From assembly GCA_025149125.1 (NCBI GenBank), contig CP102272.1, positions 682,001-746,000 of the forward strand: 64,000 bases of DNA, given 5' to 3'. This DNA comes from [Clostridium] asparagiforme DSM 15981 (GTDB lineage: Bacteria > Bacillota > Clostridia > Lachnospirales > Lachnospiraceae). Numbering within the stretch: the first letter of the stretch is position 1; every line of letters starts with the position of its first letter. The notes under the pieces were generated by a model that searched no databases, was not told the DNA's origin, and saw nothing but the letters and a program-made list of their open reading frames with translations. The position numbers were made by a program, and so were the translations under genes. Positions 54,663-63,372 of this stretch are shown piece by piece.

Positions 54663-56042
54663 ATGAGTTATCGGACGATGCTCGCAGGGCAGGTATTTAC
54701 CTTTCAGTCCATAAAAGAAGTGCTGGCCAAGGCCAATGAGGAGAAATCCGGGGACGTGCTGGCAGGGGTGGCGGCATCCTCCGCTATCGAGCGCATCGCG
54801 GCCAAGGAGGTGCTGGCGGATACGCTGCTTTGCGAGCTCAGGGAGAACCCGGTGGTCCCCTACGAGGAGGACGAGGTGACCCGGCTCAACCAGGACAGTA
54901 TCAACGAGACCATTTACCGGGAGATCCGGGGGTGGACGGTTTCGGAGCTGCGTGAGTGGATTCTGGACTATAAGACCACGGAGGAAGATATCCGAAGGAT
55001 TTCCAAGGCGCTGACCGCCGAGATGGTGGCGGCGGTGGCGAAGCTGATGGGCAATCTGGACCTGGTTTACGCGGCCTCCAAGATTCGTGTTCCGGCCCAC
55101 TGTAATACCACCATCGGTCTGAGAGGGACCCTGGCCACCAGGCTTCAGCCGAACCACACCACGGACAATGTGGAGGGCATCACGGCTTCCCTGTTCGAGG
55201 GCTTGAGCTACGGCTGCGGGGATGCGCTGATCGGCCTGAATCCGGTGAACGACACGGTGTCCAGTCTGACCGAGGTGTTGAAACGGTTCGATGAGATCAA
55301 GCACCAGTTTGAGATTCCCACTCAAATCTGCGTGCTGGGACATATCACAACTCAGATCGAGGCGGTGAAAAACGGAGCGCCCGCAGATATGATATTCCAG
55401 TCCATCGCGGGCAGCGAGAAGGGGAACGCGGCATTCGGGTTCAGTACCCAGACGGTTTTGGAGGCAAAGGAGCTGTTGAAGCGCAAAGGCACGGGCACCG
55501 GGCCAAACGTCCTGTATTTTGAGACGGGGCAGGGGTCGGAGCTGTCCTCAAACGCCCACTACGGGGCGGACCAGGTGACCATGGAGGCCAGGTGCTACGC
55601 CTATGCCAGGGAGTTCAAGCCTTTTATGGTGAACACGGTGGTGGGCTTTATCGGGCCGGAGTACCTTTACGACAGCCGCCAGGTGATCCGGGCCGGGCTG
55701 GAGGACCATTTTATGGGAAAACTTACCGGGGTGCCTATGGGCTGCGACTGCTGCTACACCAACCATATGCTGGCGGAGCAGAACGATATTGAGAATCTTG
55801 CCCTGCTTTTGGGATCGGCGGGGGTGAACTACATACTGGGGGTTCCCACCAGCGACGACGTGATGCTGAACTACCAGACCAACGCCTACCACGACGCGGC
55901 TGCGATCCGGGAGATTCTGGGGCTGCGGCCTATCCGGGAGTTTGACCTGTGGCTGGAGAAGATGGGGATCAGTGAAAATGGAAAGCTGACGGAACGCGCC
56001 GGCGATCCCACCCTGTTTCTGAACCGAAAGGGGCGTGGATGA
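54663..56042 (+). CDS. eutB: ethanolamine ammonia-lyase, large subunit
   Basis: Catalytic TIM-barrel subunit of the adenosylcobalamin enzyme that splits ethanolamine to acetaldehyde and ammonia. 459 residues, standard. Clear family blocks: LKAxx-like MLAGQVFTFQSIKEVLAKANEEKSGD, ASKIRVPAHCNTTIGLRGTLATRLQPNHTTDN, EGLSYGCGDALIGLNPVND, and GVPMGCDCCYTNHMLAEQND. GAGGAGGGAGTTGCGGAT precedes the ATG. Its TGA overlaps the eutC ATG, so the two subunits are translationally coupled. Confidence 0.97.
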   Translation: MSYRTMLAGQVFTFQSIKEVLAKANEEKSGDVLAGVAASSAIERIAAKEVLADTLLCELRENPVVPYEEDEVTRLNQDSINETIYREIRGWTVSELREWILDYKTTEEDIRRISKALTAEMVAAVAKLMGNLDLVYAASKIRVPAHCNTTIGLRGTLATRLQPNHTTDNVEGITASLFEGLSYGCGDALIGLNPVNDTVSSLTEVLKRFDEIKHQFEIPTQICVLGHITTQIEAVKNGAPADMIFQSIAGSEKGNAAFGFSTQTVLEAKELLKRKGTGTGPNVLYFETGQGSELSSNAHYGADQVTMEARCYAYAREFKPFMVNTVVGFIGPEYLYDSRQVIRAGLEDHFMGKLTGVPMGCDCCYTNHMLAEQNDIENLALLLGSAGVNYILGVPTSDDVMLNYQTNAYHDAAAIREILGLRPIREFDLWLEKMGISENGKLTERAGDPTLFLNRKGRG

Positions 56043-56968
56043 GATTGGATGAGAAAATGATTGCCAGCATCGTGGAAGAGGTGCTGCGGGAGATTGGGAT
56101 GGGATCGGGATCGGACGGCCGGTTCGAGCGACAATCCGGAGATCGGGAGCAGCCGGGCCGGTTCGGAGCGCGGGAAGACGGAATGCCCCCTGCGGCGCGC
56201 CGGGACAACGATCTGCATGACATCACCTCCCAGGAAGAGAAGGCCAAACCAACCCTGGCACACCCCATGGACCAGGAGGCGCTGACCCGCATGATGGGAA
56301 AGACCACGGCCCGCATCGGCGTGGGAAAGGCGGGGCCAAGGGAGCGCACCAGGACGTGGCTGACGCTGCGGGCCGACCATGCGCTGGCCAGGGATTCGGT
56401 GTTTTCCGATGTGGACGAGGGGCTGGTCGACCGGCTGAAGCTGGTGTCCGTACAGTCCATGTGCAGGGACCGCAACGAGCACATTACCAGGCCGGACCTG
56501 GGACGGAAGCTGGACCAGGAGGCGCAGCAGAAGCTTGTCTCAGCCTGCAAGGCGGGCGTGGACGTGCAGCTGATCGCTTCGGACGGACTTTCCTCCAAGG
56601 CCATTGAGGCGAACCTGGAAAATATTCTCCCCGTGATTGAGGACGGGTTGAGCATGCGGGGCATCAGCACCGGGCCGGCCATATTTGTCAAGTTCGGCCG
56701 TGTGGCGGTGGAGGATGCCGTCTCCGATCTGCTGCACCCCAAGGTGGTCTGTATCCTGATCGGGGAACGGCCCGGGCTGGGGACGGCGGAGAGCATGAGC
56801 GCCTACATCTGTTATCAGGCATTTGCAGGGCAGCCGGAGGCCAGGCGGACGGTGGTCTCCAACATCTACAGCGGAGGCACCAGCGCGGTGGAGGCCGGGG
56901 CCTACGTGGCGGAGCTGATTGAAACAATATTGAAGGAAAAGGCCAGCGGGGTGGATTTAAAGCACTGA
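56039..56968 (+). CDS. eutC: ethanolamine ammonia-lyase, small subunit
   Basis: Small subunit completing the cobalamin site. 309 residues. The N-terminal MRLDEKMIASIVEEVLREIG is an amphipathic helix of the encapsulation-peptide kind, followed by a Gly/Arg/Glu-rich disordered linker (about 21-75) that is longer than in many homologues. The folded domain starts near 80 (TTARIGVGKAGPRERT) and includes LTLRADHALARDSVF, ASDGLSSKAIEANLE and LIGERPGLGTAESMSAY. Overlaps eutB by four bases. Confidence 0.95.
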   Translation: MRLDEKMIASIVEEVLREIGMGSGSDGRFERQSGDREQPGRFGAREDGMPPAARRDNDLHDITSQEEKAKPTLAHPMDQEALTRMMGKTTARIGVGKAGPRERTRTWLTLRADHALARDSVFSDVDEGLVDRLKLVSVQSMCRDRNEHITRPDLGRKLDQEAQQKLVSACKAGVDVQLIASDGLSSKAIEANLENILPVIEDGLSMRGISTGPAIFVKFGRVAVEDAVSDLLHPKVVCILIGERPGLGTAESMSAYICYQAFAGQPEARRTVVSNIYSGGTSAVEAGAYVAELIETILKEKASGVDLKH

Positions 56969-56992
56969 CCGCCGCGGAAAGGAGGGGCCTGG

Positions 56993-57646
56993 ATGACGGG
57001 AGATGCCATTCGCACCAATGTGCTCAGCGCGCAGATCATACCCAACGCAGAGCCGGAGCTGCTTAAGAAGCTGGAGGTGTTTCCGGGCCACCGGAGCCTG
57101 GGAATCCTGACCACGGACTGCGACGATGTGTCCTACGCGGCGCTGGATGAGGCAACCAAGAAGGCGGATGTGGTTGTGGCCTACGCCACCAGCATGTATG
57201 CGGGTTCGTCCAATGCATCCACGCGGCTGGCGGGGGAGTTTATCGGGATTTTGTCGGCACCGGATCCGGCCCAGGTGAAAAGCGGGCTGGAGGCGGCGCT
57301 GGACTACATAAAGAATCATGCGTTTTTCTACAGCGCCGCAAAGGACGACAGCGTATGTTATTTCGCCCACTGTATTTCACAGTCGGGCACCTACCTGTCA
57401 AAGATGGCGGGGATTGAAGCCGGGAGGCCCATCGCCTATCTGATCGCGCCGCCGGTGGAGGCGGTGATGGGATTGGATGCGGCGCTAAAGGAGGCCAGGG
57501 TGGAGATGAAGGTATTCTACGGTCCGCCCACGGAGACCAACTTCGGCGGCGGGCTTCTGACCGGCACGCAGGCTTCCTGCCGGAGAGCCTGCGAGGCGTT
57601 TGGCCGGGCCGTGTGCAAAGTGGCGGCTGATCCGGTGTTGTTCTGA
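56993..57646 (+). CDS. eutL: microcompartment shell protein EutL (tandem BMC domains)
   Basis: A 217-residue circularly permuted double-BMC-domain protein forming pseudohexameric trimers with a gated pore in the shell facets. Two BMC repeats are visible, about residues 1-105 (LSAQIIPNAEPELLKKLEV, DVVVAYATSMYAGSSNAST) and 108-217 (SCYFAHC-type YFAHCISQSGTYLSKMAG, PTETNFGGGLLTGTQASC). AAAGGAGGGGCCTGG precedes the ATG. EutL pores have been proposed to pass large substrates or cofactors. Confidence 0.95.
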   Translation: MTGDAIRTNVLSAQIIPNAEPELLKKLEVFPGHRSLGILTTDCDDVSYAALDEATKKADVVVAYATSMYAGSSNASTRLAGEFIGILSAPDPAQVKSGLEAALDYIKNHAFFYSAAKDDSVCYFAHCISQSGTYLSKMAGIEAGRPIAYLIAPPVEAVMGLDAALKEARVEMKVFYGPPTETNFGGGLLTGTQASCRRACEAFGRAVCKVAADPVLF

Positions 57647-57666
57647 GGTGAAAGGGGAGTGAGCGT

Positions 57667-59274
57667 TTGGACAGAGATCTGGAATCAATCCAGGAAGTCA
57701 GGGATTTGATCCGGCAGGCAAAGGAGGCTCAGGTCAAGCTGAGAGAGTTTCCGCAGAAAAAGCTGGACGATATCTGCCGGGCCATCGCCGGGGCCTGCGC
57801 CGCCCAGTCGGAGCGGCTGGCTAAGATGGCGGTGGAGGAAACCGGCTTTGGGGTGTGGCAGGATAAGGTGTTAAAGAACCAGCTGGGAAGCGCCATCACC
57901 TGGGAGAGCGTGCGGGACATGACCGCGGTGGGGATTATCCGGGAGGACCGGGACAAGGGACTGATGGAGATCGGGGTTCCCGTAGGGATCGTTGCGGCGC
58001 TGATTCCCTCCACAAACCCCACCTCCACGGTGATGTACAAGACAATTATATCCGTCAAGGCGGGTAATTCCATTGTGATCAGTCCCCATCCCAATGCGAA
58101 GAAATGCATTCTGGAGACGGTGGAGATCATCAAACGGGCCGCCAGGGAGGCGGGGGCGCCGGAGGGAACGGTGGGCTGTATCCGCCTGACCACCATGGAG
58201 GCCACAAACGAGCTGCTGAAAAACCGTTCCATCGGAGTGATACTGGCCACCGGCGGGGAGGCCATGGTGCGGGCGGCGTATTCCTCCGGGAACCCGGCCA
58301 TCGGCGTGGGACCCGGAAACGGACCGGCCTTTATCGAGCGAACGGCGGATATTCCGCTGGCGGTCAAGCGGATTTTCGATTCCAAGACCTTTGACAACGG
58401 TACGATCTGTGCTTCCGAGCAGTCCATTGTGACGGAGCGGTGTATCGAGGCGGCGGTGGCGGAAGAGCTGGAACGGCAGGGCGGCTATTTTATGACGCCG
58501 GAGCAGTCCGAGCAGGTGGGAGGCTTTATGCTGCGGGCCAACGGGACCATGAATCCCAGGATTGTGGGGAAATCGGCCCAGGCCATCGCAGATATGGCGG
58601 GTATCCGCATTCCTTCGGGAACCAGGGTATTATTGTCCAGGCAGACGGAGGTGGGGAAGAAAAATCCATACTCCCGGGAAAAGCTCTGTCCCATTCTGGC
58701 GTTTTACGTGGAGCCGGGCTGGGAGCAGGCGTGCGACCGGTGCATCGCCATCCTTCAGAACGAGGGGGCGGGACACACCATGACGATTCATAGCAAAAAC
58801 CAGGAGGTAATCCGGGAGTTTGCGCTGAAAAAGCCGGTGTCGCGGCTTCTGGTCAACACCCCGGGCGCGCTGGGCGGAGTGGGCGCCACTACAAATCTGG
58901 CTCCGGCCCTGACCCTGGGCTGCGGCTCCGTGGGCGGAAGCTCTACCAGCGATAATATCACGCCCATGAACCTGATCAATATCCGGCGGGTGGCATGGGG
59001 CGTGCGGGAATTGGAGGAACTGAGAGACGGAAACGCTCCGGCAGCGGGAGCCGGGCCGGACGGCCGGGCGGCCGGGTATGACGGAGCGTCGGGCGGAAGC
59101 TGGGCGGACCGGCAAGGCGGAGCGTCGGGCGGAAGCTGGGCGGACCGGCAAGGCGGCGCGGTAAGCGCAAACCGGTCGGACCGGCACAGCAGCGTTTCCA
59201 CCGGCGAACTCACCCGCGAGGCGGTGGAGCAGATCACAAAGCAGGTAATAGCCAGGTTAATGGCAACAAAATAA
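57667..59274 (+). CDS. eutE: CoA-acylating acetaldehyde dehydrogenase with C-terminal encapsulation tail
   Basis: Oxidises acetaldehyde to acetyl-CoA with NAD+. Residues 1-455 are the aldehyde dehydrogenase core: FGVWQDKVLKNQ, the PSTNPTSTVMYKTI segment and the catalytic C248 in NGTICASEQS. A TTG start follows AAAGGGGAGTGAGCG. The protein is 535 residues, about 70 longer than usual. The extra tail is a Gly/Ala/Ser/Asp linker with two copies of GASGGSWADRQG, then a final amphipathic helix, LTREAVEQITKQVIARLMATK, of the encapsulation type. The linker copies come from a perfect 36-bp DNA duplication. Confidence 0.94.
   Translation: MDRDLESIQEVRDLIRQAKEAQVKLREFPQKKLDDICRAIAGACAAQSERLAKMAVEETGFGVWQDKVLKNQLGSAITWESVRDMTAVGIIREDRDKGLMEIGVPVGIVAALIPSTNPTSTVMYKTIISVKAGNSIVISPHPNAKKCILETVEIIKRAAREAGAPEGTVGCIRLTTMEATNELLKNRSIGVILATGGEAMVRAAYSSGNPAIGVGPGNGPAFIERTADIPLAVKRIFDSKTFDNGTICASEQSIVTERCIEAAVAEELERQGGYFMTPEQSEQVGGFMLRANGTMNPRIVGKSAQAIADMAGIRIPSGTRVLLSRQTEVGKKNPYSREKLCPILAFYVEPGWEQACDRCIAILQNEGAGHTMTIHSKNQEVIREFALKKPVSRLLVNTPGALGGVGATTNLAPALTLGCGSVGGSSTSDNITPMNLINIRRVAWGVRELEELRDGNAPAAGAGPDGRAAGYDGASGGSWADRQGGASGGSWADRQGGAVSANRSDRHSSVSTGELTREAVEQITKQVIARLMATK
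59083..59154 (+). repeat. perfect 36-bp tandem duplication inside eutE
   Basis: 59083-59118 and 59119-59154 are identical and encode two copies of a 12-residue unit in the flexible linker before the terminal helix. Being in frame and exact, it looks recent and could change copy number by replication slippage. Confidence 0.9.
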
Positions 59275-59298
59275 AACGTGTAATGGAGGATAAAGAAT

Positions 59299-59595
59299 AT
59301 GGCTGAGACATTATTGGCATTGGGAATGGTTGAGACGAAAGGGCTGGTGGGCTCGATTGAGGCGGCGGATGCCATGGTTAAGGCGGCGAACGTGTCGCTG
59401 ATCGGCAAGGTACATGTGGGCGGCGGTCTGGTGACCGTTATGGTACGCGGAGACGTGGGCGCCGTGAAGGCGGCCACGGACGCAGGGGCGGCAGCGGCGG
59501 CCAAGGTCGGCGAGCTGGTGTCCGTGCACGTGATTCCGCGTCCCCATCCGGAGGTGGAGTTTATTCTTCCCACACTGCAGAGCAGCGACCGGTAA
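59299..59595 (+). CDS. eutM: microcompartment shell protein EutM/PduA type (BMC-H)
   Basis: A 98-residue single-BMC-domain hexamer former, the main facet protein of the shell. Family pattern: [61 protein letters not shown] followed by the short VIPRPH tail. AATGGAGGATAAAGAAT precedes the ATG. It follows the enzyme gene eutE by 24 bases. Confidence 0.96.
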   Translation: MAETLLALGMVETKGLVGSIEAADAMVKAANVSLIGKVHVGGGLVTVMVRGDVGAVKAATDAGAAAAAKVGELVSVHVIPRPHPEVEFILPTLQSSDR

Positions 59596-59629
59596 GGCGA
59601 GGCTGCATTTCAGAAGGGAGGCGTAGCGC

Positions 59630-60373
59630 GTGCAGAAGATTCTGACGGAAGCGGTTCTGCGCTCGGAGCTGATCCCGGCGGGAACCCGGAGCTACACCGT
59701 TTCAAAGGACACCGTAGTCACGCCCACAGCCAGGGAATACCTGAAAAAGCGGGGAATCGAGCTGAAAACAGCGCCTGCGGGCCCGGGCCGGTCCATGAGC
59801 CGGACGGAGATCAGGGAAAACGGCTCCTATACCTATGTGGACGCGGTGACGGGAAAGGGATACCGGGAGAAGCCCGAGGACATGACCCATCTGCGGGGAA
59901 ACCAGCTGGTGAAAAAGTCCGATCCCAGAATCGCCTTCAGAGGACAGTTGGACAGTCTGGAAGCCCATATCCTGGAGTGCCAGGCGCAGGTTTGCGAGCA
60001 GGGAAATGCAGAGCTGTGCGGCTGCCTTGGCGAACTCCTGGACCATGTGCGGGACGTTCTGGGCGCGGAGGTGCGGGACGAACCGCTGGCGCAAAAGCCG
60101 CTGTTCGGATACGACCACGACCGGCTGCGCTATGTGTCGCACCATGTAAAAGAGGAGATCGGGATCGACCACCCCATTCCGGACTACCGGATGGGAAGGA
60201 TGGCGCTGATGTTAAACACCCTGCGCACCCGGATACGGGAAGCGGAGCTTGGGGCCGTGGCGGCATTTCCAGGGGAACGTCCCGATATCATTGAGGAGAT
60301 GAACCGCCTGAGCAGCGCAGCCTATATCCTGTTCTGCCGCCAGGTGGCAAAGCAGTGGGGAGGCGGACTATGA
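59630..60373 (+). CDS. eutT: EutT-type cob(I)alamin adenosyltransferase
   Basis: Makes adenosylcobalamin for EutBC. 247 residues with GTG start after AAGGGAGGC. The N-terminal 90 residues contain SKDTVVTPTAREYLKKRGIEL, a feature of EutT-family proteins; the four-helix adenosyltransferase bundle spans about 95-245 (DPRIAFRGQLDSLEAHILECQ; ISRAxY-like NRLSSAAYILFCRQVAKQ near the end). The Cys-rich HX11CCX2C motif of Salmonella EutT is not evident, so this is the version without that metal site. Its stop overlaps the pduL start. Confidence 0.85.
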   Translation: MQKILTEAVLRSELIPAGTRSYTVSKDTVVTPTAREYLKKRGIELKTAPAGPGRSMSRTEIRENGSYTYVDAVTGKGYREKPEDMTHLRGNQLVKKSDPRIAFRGQLDSLEAHILECQAQVCEQGNAELCGCLGELLDHVRDVLGAEVRDEPLAQKPLFGYDHDRLRYVSHHVKEEIGIDHPIPDYRMGRMALMLNTLRTRIREAELGAVAAFPGERPDIIEEMNRLSSAAYILFCRQVAKQWGGGL

Positions 60374-61014
60374 ACCGGCAGGAGTTGGAGGCGGTGATCC
60401 GCAGAGTTGTAGAGCAGTACCAGGATAATCTGACCGGAAGCGGGGACTTGTCTTTTCCGGTGGAGGCGTCGGCCAACCACGTCCATTTGACCAGGGAAGC
60501 GGTGGAGACGCTGTTTGGGGCGGGGACGGAGCTGACCTGCGATCGGCAGCTGTCCCAGCCGGGTGAATTTTTGAGCGGGCAGAGGCTGAGACTGGCGACC
60601 GCCAAGGGGGAACTGGGCCGGGTTGCGGTTCTGGGGCCCGAGCGGAGCGCGGTTCAGGTGGAAATGTCCCTGACCGACCTGCGCAGGCTCGGAATCAAAG
60701 CGCCGGTGAACCTGTCGGGGAACTTAAGCGGAGCCGGAGATATTTGCCTGATCGGACCGGAGGGTGCGCTGTGGGCGAAGGGCTGCGTGATCGCGGCCAG
60801 AGCCCATATCCACATGAGACCGGAGGACGCCGCGCGGTTTGGCGTGACGGATCGGCAGGAGGTGAAGGTCCGGGTGGAAGGAGAGCGGACGGTCGTGTTT
60901 GAGCATGTGATCGTCCGGGTCAGCGACCGGTTTGCGCTGGCCATGCACATCGATTTTGACGAAGCGAACGCGTGCTGCCTGGGAAAAAATTCCAGAGGCA
61001 CCATCGTTCCGTAG
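60370..61014 (+). CDS. pduL: PduL-type phosphotransacylase
   Basis: Converts acetyl-CoA and phosphate to acetyl phosphate and CoA inside the compartment, recycling CoA for EutE; it occupies the eutD position. 214 residues with two PTAC domains: VEASANHVHLTREAVETLFG (first HxH zinc motif, about residues 33-41) and ARAHIHMRPEDAARFGV (second, about 140-150). The N-terminal MNRQELEAVIRRVVEQYQ is an encapsulation-type helix. The ATG overlaps the eutT stop by four bases. Confidence 0.93.
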   Translation: MNRQELEAVIRRVVEQYQDNLTGSGDLSFPVEASANHVHLTREAVETLFGAGTELTCDRQLSQPGEFLSGQRLRLATAKGELGRVAVLGPERSAVQVEMSLTDLRRLGIKAPVNLSGNLSGAGDICLIGPEGALWAKGCVIAARAHIHMRPEDAARFGVTDRQEVKVRVEGERTVVFEHVIVRVSDRFALAMHIDFDEANACCLGKNSRGTIVP

Positions 61015-61029
61015 AGAGGAGGGGAGCGG

Positions 61030-61671
61030 ATGGCGGATTTGACCAAAGAACAGATGGTTGAGTTCATTACCAGGGAAGTGATGAAAATGCTGGGAATGGA
61101 CGAGGAAGAGCCGGAAGATAAAAGCTGCTGCCCCGACGCGCTGGTGATCGGCGAGGCGGATAAGCTGCCCCCGGCCGTGAGACGGCAGTATCAGTTGAAG
61201 AGTCTGGATACCTATAAGGGGGATATCACCCCTTACGAGAAAATTTTTATCACCGGGATCACCAGGATGGAGCTGGCGGACATCGCCCTGGGCAGGGATT
61301 CGGATGCGGCAGCCTGCGCGGTGATCGAGGGGCTTTTGCACGGGACGGAGATTTTTCTGTACGACGTGGCCCTGACCCACCGCAAGCACGCGGGGCGGGG
61401 CAGCCGGGCTTTCTACCAGCTGCTGGAGGGTTACGTAAGAACGCTGCAGAGCTACGGAATCAAGCTGGTGCAGGGAACCACGGTGATCGACAAGTATGAG
61501 AAACACGCGGCGCCCGGGGCCGACCTGCCAAGCGGTGTGATCACGGAGGCACTGGCGCGCAAGCTGGTGGAAACCGGAGAGGGCGATATCGCGGTGCGGA
61601 AGGGCACGGTGATCACGCCGTCGGCGAAGGATATATTCCTTCACGCGGGGCGGAATCTGGTATTTGTGTAA
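61030..61671 (+). CDS. ethanolamine-operon protein of unknown function
   Basis: A 213-residue protein resembling a conserved family found only in eut-type operons of Firmicutes (I recall it as a putative ethanolamine utilization protein family). The N-terminal ADLTKEQMVEFITREVMKMLGM is another encapsulation-type helix, followed by an acidic linker and a compact alpha/beta domain (ALVIGEADKLPPAVRRQYQL, IFITGITRMELADIALGRDSDAAACAVIEGLLHG). The Rossmann-like start hints at nucleotide or flavin binding but no diagnostic motif is present. GAGGAGGGGAGCGG precedes the ATG. Confidence 0.7.
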   Translation: MADLTKEQMVEFITREVMKMLGMDEEEPEDKSCCPDALVIGEADKLPPAVRRQYQLKSLDTYKGDITPYEKIFITGITRMELADIALGRDSDAAACAVIEGLLHGTEIFLYDVALTHRKHAGRGSRAFYQLLEGYVRTLQSYGIKLVQGTTVIDKYEKHAAPGADLPSGVITEALARKLVETGEGDIAVRKGTVITPSAKDIFLHAGRNLVFV

Positions 61672-61710
61672 TGAGGACGCCGGGCGGCGTTTGGGAGGAG
61701 GCTGGTAGAC

Positions 61711-61989
61711 ATGCAGATTTGCAGGGTTGTGGGCCATATCTGGGCGACTAAGAAGGAATCGTCGCTGGAAGGCATGAAGCTAATGGTGCTGAGAGCCTGC
61801 AGGGATGGAATTGTAACGGAGGAAGAGCTGGTGGCCGCGGATCTGGTGGGAGCCGGAATCGGCGAGGACGTGATCGTGGTCAGCGGAAGCACCGCCCGCC
61901 GGGCGGCCGGAAGCGACAGCCTTCCCATCGATGCGGCCATCGTGGGGATTATCGACACGGTGGAGACAAAACGGGAAAAGAAATGGTAA
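61711..61989 (+). CDS. eutN: microcompartment vertex protein EutN/CcmL type (BMC-P)
   Basis: A 92-residue pentamer-forming protein that caps the shell vertices. Pattern: MQICRVVGHIWATKKESSLEGMKLMVL, LVAADLVGAGIGEDVIVVSGSTARRA and DAAIVGIIDTVE are typical. Preceded by GGGAGGAGGCTGGTAGAC. It lies 39 bases after the unknown gene and 21 bases before pduS. Confidence 0.95.
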   Translation: MQICRVVGHIWATKKESSLEGMKLMVLRACRDGIVTEEELVAADLVGAGIGEDVIVVSGSTARRAAGSDSLPIDAAIVGIIDTVETKREKKW

Positions 61990-62010
61990 GCGGAAAGGGG
62001 GCGCAGCCGG

Positions 62011-63372
62011 ATGGAATTGTTGGAGCAGATTGTCCGGGCCGGGGTTGTGGGTCTGGGAGGCGCCGGGTTCCCGACCGGTAAAAAACTGGATTGCCGGGTG
62101 GAGTGGCTGATCGTCAACGGGGCCGAGTGCGAGCCGCTTCTGCGGACCGACCGCTACCTGATGCGCCATAATGCCGAGCGGGTGATCCGGGCGGCAGGGG
62201 CTGTGGCCCGGATGGTGGGGGCAAAACACTGTGTGATCGCGTTGAAACGCGCGTACACGCAGGAGTGGAAGGCCCTGGAGGCGGCGCTCGCCGGGGACGG
62301 CCCGGAGGGCGGAACCGCTCTCATCGAACTCTTCCCCTTGGACAGCTTTTATCCTGCCGGAGACGAGCAGGTTCTGGTATACGAGGTGACGGAGCGGGTG
62401 GTTCCGCCCGCCGGAATCCCCCTGGACGTGGGGGCGGTGGTCTGCAACCTGGCTACCATGAACGCCATCAGCGACGCCATGGACGGCATTCCCCTGACCA
62501 AGAAATACATCACCGTAACCGGCGAAGTGAAGTGTCCATCCATTGTGAGAGCGCCGGTGGGAACGCCCTTTGAAGAGTGTATCCGGCTGGCCGGCGGGAG
62601 CAAAAAGGAGCGCTACTGCGTCATAGACGGCGGCCCGATGATGGGAAAGATCATGGATTACGAGGCGGCCAGGGAGGAGGCGGTGACCAAGACCACTTCC
62701 GGTCTCATCGTGCTGGACGAGGACCATTATCTGAATGTCCTGGCAAAGACGCCTGTGGGGCGGATGAAGAATCTGGCCTCGGCGGCCTGTATCCAGTGCA
62801 GCTACTGCACCCAGCTTTGCCCAAGAAACCTGCTGGGGCATCCCCTGGAGCCTCATAAGATCATGCGGCGGTTCGCGTCGGGCGGCGATATCCCGTCCCT
62901 GCTGGACGATCCGGCGGTGCGCCAGGCGGCCATCTGCTGCCAGTGCGGGGTCTGCGAGCAGTACGCCTGTCCCATGGGGCTGACGCCCCGCAGGATCAAC
63001 GGGCTGATCCGGGACGAGATGCGAAAGGCCGGTATCCCCTATGAGCGGCGGGAAGCCCTTTGGGAGGCCGACCCTGAGCGGAAAAACCGGAAGTTGCCCA
63101 CCAAACGGGCGGCTGCCAGGTCCGGAGTGCTGGACTATTACGACTATGAAATTGACACTCTGGCGGAAGCCGCGCCTTCCATGGTGCGGATTTCCCTGCG
63201 GCAGAACATGGGAGCGCCGGCGCAGCCGGTGGTTCAGGAGGGGGATCGGGTCCGGGAGGGCCAGTTGATCGCCCGCTGCCCGGAGGGAAAGCTGGGGGCT
63301 GATATACACGCCGGTATTGGGGGCGTGGTGACAAAGGTGACGGACTATATTGTGATTGAGGCGAGGGGGTGA
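62011..63372 (+). CDS. pduS: PduS-type cobalamin reductase / RnfC-like electron carrier
   Basis: A 453-residue flavin/iron-sulfur protein that passes electrons, in the Pdu system to reduce cobalamin. Visible: VVGLGGAGFPTGKKLD near the start with EC(EP) motif NGAECEPLL, an RnfC-like NADH/FMN region to about 245, two [4Fe-4S] motifs (C260, C263, C266, C270 and C309, C312, C315, C320), and a C-terminal barrel-sandwich segment (GDRVREGQLIARCPEGKLGADIHAGIGGVV). In pdu operons pduS and pduT are adjacent, as here. Finding the pair in a eut operon is uncommon. Confidence 0.93.
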   Translation: MELLEQIVRAGVVGLGGAGFPTGKKLDCRVEWLIVNGAECEPLLRTDRYLMRHNAERVIRAAGAVARMVGAKHCVIALKRAYTQEWKALEAALAGDGPEGGTALIELFPLDSFYPAGDEQVLVYEVTERVVPPAGIPLDVGAVVCNLATMNAISDAMDGIPLTKKYITVTGEVKCPSIVRAPVGTPFEECIRLAGGSKKERYCVIDGGPMMGKIMDYEAAREEAVTKTTSGLIVLDEDHYLNVLAKTPVGRMKNLASAACIQCSYCTQLCPRNLLGHPLEPHKIMRRFASGGDIPSLLDDPAVRQAAICCQCGVCEQYACPMGLTPRRINGLIRDEMRKAGIPYERREALWEADPERKNRKLPTKRAAARSGVLDYYDYEIDTLAEAAPSMVRISLRQNMGAPAQPVVQEGDRVREGQLIARCPEGKLGADIHAGIGGVVTKVTDYIVIEARG

